A stretch of 64,000 bases of DNA from Shewanella pealeana ATCC 700345 (lineage in GTDB: Bacteria; Pseudomonadota; Gammaproteobacteria; Enterobacterales; Shewanellaceae). The stretch is taken from NCBI RefSeq assembly GCF_000018285.1, contig NC_009901.1, positions 3,285,001-3,349,000 of the forward strand. Direction: 5' to 3'. A program made the position numbers and the translations under genes. Positions 58,135 to 64,000 of the stretch are shown piece by piece. A model generated the notes under the pieces. That model was not told the DNA's origin. It made no database searches and was given only the letters and a program-made list of their open reading frames with translations. Each line of letters starts with the position of its first letter. The first letter of the stretch is position 1.

Positions 58135-58142
58135 GGTTTCAA

Positions 58143-59192
58143 TTACCACTTAAGGCCTAACATCATGCAGTTTAAACCACTGCCTATGCCTAAGAAGCTC
58201 ACTTGGTCGCCACTCTTCAAGAAACCTTGATCGTGAGCCATTGCAGCGGTAACAGGCAAAGATACCGTGCCCATGTTGCCGAGTAGCTTATAGGTTGGGA
58301 ATTCTTTCTCTTCAGGGATATTTAGCGCACTCAAGACATTACGACGGTTTGAAGCGCCAACCTGATGACAGATCACCTTATCGACTTGTTCAACCAGCCA
58401 ATTACGCTGCTCAAGGAAGTGACTCCAAGTATGACGAGCAAGCTCAACGCCTTCTTTAAGTAATGCCACACCATTAGTGCGCATAAACTCGCGATAAAGC
58501 TGCGGCCCCGCCTCCTCTAAGCCCCACTGACACAAGTCGTAGTGCTCAGGTGCTGACAAGTGACTAGCCCCAAGAAGTTGATGATGACGGTTACCCTTGA
58601 GATCTAAACTGCCATCGGTAAGCAACACGGCTACAGCGCCTGAGCCACCAGTTAAGGTAGCCAGAGACTGGGCGTAATTTTGCATCGTTGGCTCAGCCAG
58701 CATCTTATCGATTGTGATGTCGACGATATGGCGAGCCGACTCACAAGAAACCACTAGGCCAGCTTTAATTTGACCAAGCTCGATACGATTCGCGATATCT
58801 AAAATGCCTGAAAGCACACCAAGACAAGCGTTGCTGATATCATAAATCGCAGTGTCTTTTGACACGCCAAGCTTGGCTGCAATACGACACGCCGTCGCGG
58901 GCTCGTGTTGATCACGACACACTCCGGTATAGACAACGGCGCCAAGATCGCTGATCTGTACGCCGGTTTCATCGATAGCCTTATGGGCTGCGGCTAAAGC
59001 GCCATCAGATAAGCGATGCCCTTTAGGCCACCAGCGTCTTTCATGGATCCCAGTTAAGGCTGCAAGCTGCCCCATCGGAATACGAAACTTTTGGTATAAA
59101 GGCGCTAACCGAGATTCTAGCTCCGAAGTCGACACAACTTCAGGCGCTAACTCGTAGGCCATACTATTAATAAAAACGCGGGAATATTTCAT
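58143..59192 (-). CDS. oleA: OleA, thiolase-family acyl-CoA condensing enzyme
   Basis: A 349-aa enzyme that joins two fatty acyl-CoAs head to head. The catalytic cysteine is C123 in DISNACLGVLSG, with H276 (ICHQVGAS) and N306 (GNMGTVS). E97 (QHEPAT) is the position of the base in X. campestris OleA. In Shewanella the pathway makes a polyunsaturated hydrocarbon, hentriacontanonaene, from polyunsaturated acyl chains. It is the first gene of the cluster. Confidence 0.94.
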   Translation of the reverse strand: MKYSRVFINSMAYELAPEVVSTSELESRLAPLYQKFRIPMGQLAALTGIHERRWWPKGHRLSDGALAAAHKAIDETGVQISDLGAVVYTGVCRDQHEPATACRIAAKLGVSKDTAIYDISNACLGVLSGILDIANRIELGQIKAGLVVSCESARHIVDITIDKMLAEPTMQNYAQSLATLTGGSGAVAVLLTDGSLDLKGNRHHQLLGASHLSAPEHYDLCQWGLEEAGPQLYREFMRTNGVALLKEGVELARHTWSHFLEQRNWLVEQVDKVICHQVGASNRRNVLSALNIPEEKEFPTYKLLGNMGTVSLPVTAAMAHDQGFLKSGDQVSFLGIGSGLNCMMLGLKW

Positions 59193-59452
59193 GAAACTGC
59201 TTTTAGTCGCTCACAAGATTGGCAAATTTACAGCCTATCGAGATAATTATTTATTATTAACCAGCCATTTGAGCAAGAAAAAGCGGATGATTCAATAAAA
59301 AACCTCATTACTGAGATGTTTTAATCCAATCGAACCTAGGCTTTACTCGTAAAATGGCGTCACTCTGGCGGCGGATTCAATCACAGCTAACTTAATTACA
59401 ACTTAATAAACAATTTGTTACGACAAGATTAAATTAAGTATCGCTGTAAATT

Positions 59453-60799
59453 CTATTTAAATGCGTAAATTAACGCGTTTCGCGGCGTAATACTGTTTGA
59501 ACAAAATTCACTCAAATTAACCTGGTAACCTTGCTCTTGAAGAAAGCAGACTCTGTCGAGTAATAACCACTGCTCAAGTAGCGCCCTGAAAAGATGGGCC
59601 ACCAGATCGATTCGTCGAGTTAAGCGCTGACGCTGCTCGCCAGTAACTTGATAAGCTTGAAAATCGAGATCAGTTGCTAATCTTAACCCCTTCGACTCAG
59701 CCGCCCACAGGCAAAAGTCCTCAAACTCTCCATTTAACTGACTCTGCTTTACTGCTGGAACTGGCAGGTATTCATTGCATCCGCGTACCTTACGCTGCAA
59801 CGCATCAAAACCTAAACGCCAAGCCATCTCCTGTAATCTATAGCCTTTGTGCTTATCATTGGCGATAACGCTTTGCTGCAAGGGAAGCTGCAAGTCGGCA
59901 CGATTCAATGTAAGGGCACTGGCTTTGGCTATTTGTGATAACGGCTGGTACTGCTTAGCTTGAATTAAATGGTAACAACAAGGAGAGATCACCAATTGCT
60001 TAGTGCCCGCCTCGCTAGCATGTTGCAGCAACTTTACATGTAAGTCGCCACAAGCATGCAACGCAACCGCAAGCTGCTCAGTGTGTAACTGCTCACTTTG
60101 CCCAGCAAAAGCATCGGCGCAAATAAAGGTTTGCGGCAGCTGCCATTTAGCCGCAAACAGCTCGCCTGCTTCACATAGGCTTTGCTGCCACTCAAGACTC
60201 ACCACCTCTCGATGATGCGCTTTGGCAATCAAGCGCCCCAAATGCCCTTTTCCAGCGCACCACTCCAGTACAGGAGTATTATCGCGAGGCAGTTTAGCAA
60301 CAAAGGCATTAATCTGCTGCCATTTACGACCTTTAATGTGGGCGCAGAAATGGGGCTCATCCTCGGCACAGAGCAATGCTTTGGCATTATCAATTACCGA
60401 TCCGCAAGACTTTACCCCAATGGCTGACTCCGCAAGCAACCCTAAAGGCCACTGAATACCCTTTGCATCTAAATCTGCTGTCAATGCTGGCAACAGTGCT
60501 TCATTGAGCTTCTGCTGACTGGCATCAATAGCGTCGAGAGAGTCATCACTTAGCAACCATACCGCCTCGGCCAAATTGGGAAAGCCCTCACTCCAAGGTA
60601 AGCATTCACACTCGAAGCTGCGACAACGCCATAGCGCTTGGCTTTGAGTTAGGAAGCTATCAATACGCTTAAGCTTTTTCGCGGGATCTTCTGCATTACA
60701 AGCGCTTATGCTTGGTTTCAGCCTAGATTTCTGCTTAAGTTTAGGATTAAGTTTCTGCATAGTTTGTTGAGTCAGTTCTTGTATTGGGGTTATTTTCAT
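59453..60799 (-). CDS. SAM-dependent methyltransferase, METTL25/RRNAD1-like
   Basis: A 448-aa protein. The SAM-binding motif is VLEWCAGKGHLGRLIAKA (about 190-208), followed by LEWQQSLCEAGE, VALHACGDLHVKLL and ISPCCYHLI, as in the Methyltransf_32 domain. An N-terminal lysine-rich segment (residues 15-30) is probably unstructured. The start was set at ATG 60799, without a good ribosome-binding site. Substrate unknown. Confidence 0.8.
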   Translation of the reverse strand: MKITPIQELTQQTMQKLNPKLKQKSRLKPSISACNAEDPAKKLKRIDSFLTQSQALWRCRSFECECLPWSEGFPNLAEAVWLLSDDSLDAIDASQQKLNEALLPALTADLDAKGIQWPLGLLAESAIGVKSCGSVIDNAKALLCAEDEPHFCAHIKGRKWQQINAFVAKLPRDNTPVLEWCAGKGHLGRLIAKAHHREVVSLEWQQSLCEAGELFAAKWQLPQTFICADAFAGQSEQLHTEQLAVALHACGDLHVKLLQHASEAGTKQLVISPCCYHLIQAKQYQPLSQIAKASALTLNRADLQLPLQQSVIANDKHKGYRLQEMAWRLGFDALQRKVRGCNEYLPVPAVKQSQLNGEFEDFCLWAAESKGLRLATDLDFQAYQVTGEQRQRLTRRIDLVAHLFRALLEQWLLLDRVCFLQEQGYQVNLSEFCSNSITPRNALIYAFK

Positions 60800-60844
60800 T
60801 GTCAATAATTGAAGCGTATACTGGCAGTAAGCACAGCCGTAAAC

Positions 60845-60875
60845 AAAACGAGCACCATCATAGGTGCTCGTCATT
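60845..60875 (-). terminator. Terminator of the lipoprotein gene
   Basis: Stem CGAGCACC / GGTGCTCG with ATCATA loop (60849-60870); on the minus strand TTTTGTTT follows. Confidence 0.87.
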
Positions 60876-60900
60876 TTAACATGTGAAGGCCAATATGCCT

Positions 60901-62091
60901 TTAGGCTTTTTGCTCTTGGCTAATATTAGTACTAGTACTGCTACTCGCTTGCTTCTTCAGCTGCATGCGCTTACCCAACCAAACACCAAGACCTAGCGGA
61001 GCAAAGAACACCACCACTAAGAAGAGTACAAAGTATAAAATCAGGCTCTTTAAGGTTTTAGTAATTTCTTGGAACACCACTTCAACCGTATGCTGAGATA
61101 ACTGCTCTAAATCAACAGCAACAGCGGCACGCTCACGAGCGACCATAGTTTCAAGCGCCATACGCTCATTTTTTACCATCAGCTCTAGTGCCTGACGCTC
61201 AACCGACAACTGCTTTAGTTTATCATCAGTATCGACGCTAAGCTGCTCAAGTAGTGGGCTTAATTCACGGCGCATATCGACCGCTAAGGTCTGCATCATC
61301 TCAGGGCTTTGCGCCATTAGCTGCTGGAACTTAGCCGAGGTATCACTGATGCTCATTAAGGTGCGCTGAATTTCATCGGCGTTGATGTTTGAATGCAGGG
61401 CATACAGCTCGGCCTTCCAGCCTAAGATTTTAGGCATCTGCTCGGCTATCATCGCCATTCTATCAGAGATATCGCTCATCACTTCTGGCACTGTACCAAA
61501 AGTGGTAATGGCATCAAACTCACTGATTTGATGGAACTCTAGCCAATCGGTAAAGGCTGACTCACGGGCAAAAGCCATGTCTTTTATGGGGTGACTGGCA
61601 ACATACTGCTTCACAAACTCTTGATTCTTCTTGAAGTTTTCAGCACCAAAATTCTTAATCGTGCGCTCAAATTGATCGCGCAATTTAATACTGGCATCCA
61701 CGGCGACCTGTTGCTGTTCAGCGAATAGGTTCTTACCCGCTCCCGTCTCAAAGAACTGCGCCATCTGCTCGGTAAATACCCAAGTGTCTACCATCGCCGC
61801 CGTCGGTGAGGATTGGAAAATTGTATGTTGCAGGTTTTGCTCGGCATTAATTTTCCACATCAAGGTATTAGACTTAATCGGAATACTATCGGTATTGCGC
61901 TCAATAAGATCGGCAGAGCTCTCTACTTGACTATAAAAAACCGTACTGAAATCACGGCTAAATACCCGCATATTAAGCTGATCTTTTGGTAATGGCTCGA
62001 TACCACTTTCCAACTTAATTTCTAACAGTGAACAGGCGCTTGTCAGTGTTGCCACAACAGCTAACAAACAAAAGCGAAACAGCGCTTTCAT
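60901..62091 (-). CDS. Putative lipoprotein with coiled coil and C-terminal membrane helix
   Basis: A 396-aa protein. ATG 62091 has GGAGGAATT upstream. The N-terminal signal ends LTSAC; threonine at -3 makes it an atypical lipobox. The body is largely helical and charged, with coiled-coil stretches (LEQLSVDTDDKLKQLSVERQ, MVKNERMALETMVARERAA). Near the C-terminus a hydrophobic helix (about 354-377; LYFVLFLVVVFFAPLGLGVW) is followed by basic residues. I do not recognise the family. The two ends could tie different membranes, or the N-terminus could be an ordinary membrane anchor. Confidence 0.75.
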   Translation of the reverse strand: MKALFRFCLLAVVATLTSACSLLEIKLESGIEPLPKDQLNMRVFSRDFSTVFYSQVESSADLIERNTDSIPIKSNTLMWKINAEQNLQHTIFQSSPTAAMVDTWVFTEQMAQFFETGAGKNLFAEQQQVAVDASIKLRDQFERTIKNFGAENFKKNQEFVKQYVASHPIKDMAFARESAFTDWLEFHQISEFDAITTFGTVPEVMSDISDRMAMIAEQMPKILGWKAELYALHSNINADEIQRTLMSISDTSAKFQQLMAQSPEMMQTLAVDMRRELSPLLEQLSVDTDDKLKQLSVERQALELMVKNERMALETMVARERAAVAVDLEQLSQHTVEVVFQEITKTLKSLILYFVLFLVVVFFAPLGLGVWLGKRMQLKKQASSSTSTNISQEQKA

Positions 62092-62331
62092 AATTCCTCC
62101 AGAAAACACACAATTCATTGAATATTTTGGTAAAACACACCTAATAAATAATTCTAACACTGCGAATCAACAATACCTATCGCTATGTCTACTATCCCCT
62201 ATTAACAACTCTGATGAATGGAGCTTATAGGCTCTACCCATTTGTCGTTTAAATGAGTTTCACTTGTAAGCTAATTCTAGCTAACTTAAAATCTGCCGCA
62301 AATTCGAACAACAAATGTCATATCGAGCTTT

Positions 62332-62583
62332 ATGAAGCAATCACCTTGTGTAGCCAAATGTGGCCTAAATGATGAAGATTATTGTATGGGCTGCTATCGC
62401 CATATCGATGAGATAGTCGGTTGGGGAAGTGCCAGCGATGAGCGAAAAGCGCAGATCTGGCAAAATCTGGCCGAACGAAAAGCATTGATGCAAGGCGGAG
62501 AAAACAGTGCCATTTTAAGTCGTGCTAAATGGTTAGAGGCTGAGAAAAGGTTGAAGCCTGCAGAGTCAGACGAAATCAGCTAG
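62332..62583 (+). CDS. DUF1289 family small protein
   Basis: An 83-aa protein with four N-terminal cysteines, C6, C10, C18 and C21 (SPCVAKCGLNDEDYCMGCYRHIDEI), the mark of DUF1289, then IVGWGSASDERKAQIWQNL. The cysteines probably bind a metal. Its role is not known. It starts 240 bp upstream of the lipoprotein gene's start in the opposite direction. Confidence 0.9.
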   Translation: MKQSPCVAKCGLNDEDYCMGCYRHIDEIVGWGSASDERKAQIWQNLAERKALMQGGENSAILSRAKWLEAEKRLKPAESDEIS

Positions 62584-62622
62584 ATAGTAAAAGAGCCGCT
62601 ATATGCGGCTCTTTTACTATCT
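62582..62622. terminator. Long bidirectional terminator
   Basis: An 18-bp perfect stem AGATAGTAAAAGAGCCGC / GCGGCTCTTTTACTATCT with a TATAT loop, shared by the converging DUF1289 and yajD genes. Confidence 0.9.
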
Positions 62623-62629
62623 AGCGGTA

Positions 62630-62992
62630 TTACTTTTTCAGCATACTCTTTAAATCCGCGAACGGATTATAAGTCGCTGCTTCCACTTTTGTTTCAGTGG
62701 TTGAACCGTATTGAATCAACTCTTCAAACTTTGAGTGTTCGTTGTCATGACAATAAAGACACAATAACTCCCAGTTAGAGCCATCTGATGGGTTATTATC
62801 GTGGTTATGATCACGATGATGTACCGTCAACTCTCTTAGGTTGGCATTGTTAAATTCACGAGTACAACGACCACAAACCCATGGATAGAGTTTAAGTGCC
62901 TGTTCGCGATAACCGACTTCACGCTTAGCCTTATATTCTCTAGCCTCAGCCAATACTCTATCTAACTTACTTTGCCCTTGATTGGTCGACAT
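62630..62992 (-). CDS. yajD: YajD, HNH nuclease family protein
   Basis: A 120-aa protein. YREQALKLYPWVCGRC, RELTVHHRDHNHDNNP and SNWELLCLYCHDNEHSK match E. coli YajD almost throughout. The HNH motif is VHHRDHNH...N...H; CGRC and CLYC form a structural zinc site. The start ATG 62992 was chosen over 63004. Function as a nuclease is inferred from the motif. Confidence 0.92.
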   Translation of the reverse strand: MSTNQGQSKLDRVLAEAREYKAKREVGYREQALKLYPWVCGRCTREFNNANLRELTVHHRDHNHDNNPSDGSNWELLCLYCHDNEHSKFEELIQYGSTTETKVEAATYNPFADLKSMLKK

Positions 62993-63052
62993 GCTCTTTC
63001 TCATTTAAAGTGTGTTACCTAGAGCCAATTGTACCACTGACTCTAGGAAAAT

Positions 63053-63450
63053 TTCACCGCAATTTACTGACTAACATTTTGCCAATAATGACAGATTAAC
63101 GTTTTCCCCATAACTTACTGACTAACATTTTACCAATAATGACAGATTAACGTTTTACCCATAACTTACTGACTAACATTTTGCCAATAATGACAGATTA
63201 ACGTTTTACCCATAACTTACTGACTAACATTTTGCCAATAATGACAGATTAACGTTTTACCCATAACTTACTGACTAACATTTTGCCAATAATGACAGGT
63301 TAACGTTTTACCCATAACTTACTGACTAACATTTTACCAATAATGACAGATTAACGTTTTACCCATAACTTACTGACTAACATTTCGCCAATAATGACAA
63401 ATTAACGTTTTACCAATACTTACTGACTAACGTTTTTGCCAGTCATGTCA
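63053..63450. repeat. 51-bp tandem repeat array, about 7.5 copies
   Basis: The phrase TTACTGACTAAC recurs at 63064, 63115, 63166, 63217, 63268, 63319, 63370 and 63420, a 51-bp period (50 for the last). Each unit is itself two related halves: ACTGACTAACATTTTGCCAATA and ACAGATTAACGTTTTACCCATA. The last copy is degenerate. The array lies in front of yajD, downstream of a transporter gene. Confidence 0.93.
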
Positions 63451-63452
63451 GA

Positions 63453-64000
63453 CTAAGCGTTAGTTTCACTGCTTAAATACTCTGAACTTGATAAATGCAG
63501 GTAATGTAAGTATTTCTCATACTGAGTCACTACATCTGCCAGGATCTGTTCTTGAGTAAAGCCCATCACGTCATAGTGTTGACCGCCGTGCTCAAGGAAG
63601 ACTTCTACGCGGTAGTAGAAGTTATCACCATCATCATTGCTAACGTCACTGTCTAACGGATTAGAGATGGTATAGGCACGAATACGTAGGCCATACACGA
63701 AGTCATTATGCTCTTCACTATGGACCACAAAACGCACACGATTGTCGAAGTTTAAGATCTCCGCCGAAATCGAGCGACTTAGGAAGCTTTCACATACTTT
63801 TGATAATGCTGGCTGCGCCACCTTATCTAAGAAATCTTGGGCTTCTTGCTGGCTTGGGTGAGACAGCAATACGTCAATATGCGATTCCCAACTTACGTTG
63901 GTCTTAGTGAACTGCACGCTAGTATTGTGAGACTGAACACTGTTGATCTTCAACCAATCGTCTTTAAGCGCTTTGTATAGGCCAAAACACATCAATAGCA
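63453..64000 (-). CDS. betT: BCCT (BetT-like) transporter, C-terminal part only
   Basis: The last ~182 residues of a larger protein whose start lies outside the window; the frame is open at 64000. LLMCFGLYKALKDDW is the end of the last membrane helix, and the cytoplasmic tail (AQDFLDKVAQPALSKVCESF, FVYGLRIRAYTI, YYRVEVFLEHGGQHYDVMGF, ILADVVTQYEKYLHYLHL) is characteristic of BetT-type choline or betaine carriers, where it senses osmotic stress. Confidence 0.78.
   Translation of the reverse strand, partial: LLMCFGLYKALKDDWLKINSVQSHNTSVQFTKTNVSWESHIDVLLSHPSQQEAQDFLDKVAQPALSKVCESFLSRSISAEILNFDNRVRFVVHSEEHNDFVYGLRIRAYTISNPLDSDVSNDDGDNFYYRVEVFLEHGGQHYDVMGFTQEQILADVVTQYEKYLHYLHLSSSEYLSSETNA

Noticed and set aside
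63053-63450. CRISPR array
   Set aside because: The half-units are all related and there are no unique spacers; no cas genes near.

Overview
The window looks like chromosome of a marine-type Shewanella. It carries the metal-reducing outer-membrane cytochrome locus (mtrF, omcA, undA, mtrC, mtrA, mtrB), the oleABCD long-chain olefin genes, panP, and yajD and MltC-like genes of gammaproteobacterial type. The species assignment rests on gene content only.

Layout. 1-14.8 kb: an enlarged extracellular electron-transfer locus on the plus strand: the 3' part of mtrF, a second omcA-like gene, the 11-haem undA, omcA, mtrC, mtrA and mtrB. undA, omcA and mtrC each have an upstream region with a shared CRP-like box, and undA also has a perfect FNR-type box. 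14.9-15.5 kb: a 209-bp tandem repeat. 15.7-18.2 kb: a small membrane protein, a uracil-DNA-glycosylase-family protein and the sugar-diacid/glycerate regulator. 18.2-30.3 kb: an accessory block with a type IV pilin-like protein, a chaperone-usher pilus operon ending in an OmpA-like gene, a large calcium-repeat lipoprotein and an XRE regulator. 30.5-35.3 kb: a GntP-type permease and glycerate kinase, then panP. 35.4-38.9 kb: an octahaem lipoprotein cytochrome, an AraC regulator and a small membrane protein. 39-41.5 kb: a translationally coupled BMP-type periplasmic binding protein and GGDEF protein. 41.5-42.5 kb: an AT-rich gap with a 15-bp repeat array. 42.5-47.7 kb: a run of envelope genes (two LPP20-like lipoproteins, a CsgG/LpoB-like lipoprotein, an MltC-like transglycosylase, a 56-aa membrane peptide and an ETEC_3214-like protein), which is my best candidate for a poorly described system. 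47.8-54 kb: housekeeping genes, including a cytochrome b561 whose ribosome-binding region is a 12-G run. 54-59.2 kb: a remnant of a GFA-family gene and the ole genes. 59.4-64 kb: a methyltransferase, a lipoprotein with a C-terminal membrane helix, a DUF1289 protein, yajD, a 51-bp repeat array, and the C-terminal part of a BCCT transporter.

How the genes work together. MtrA, MtrB and MtrC form the conduit that moves electrons across the outer membrane. OmcA, UndA and MtrF-type lipoproteins are surface terminal reductases. The permease, kinase and regulator suggest glycerate use; the regulator is now split from its likely targets by the pilus block. OleA-D make a long-chain polyunsaturated hydrocarbon from fatty acyl-CoA.
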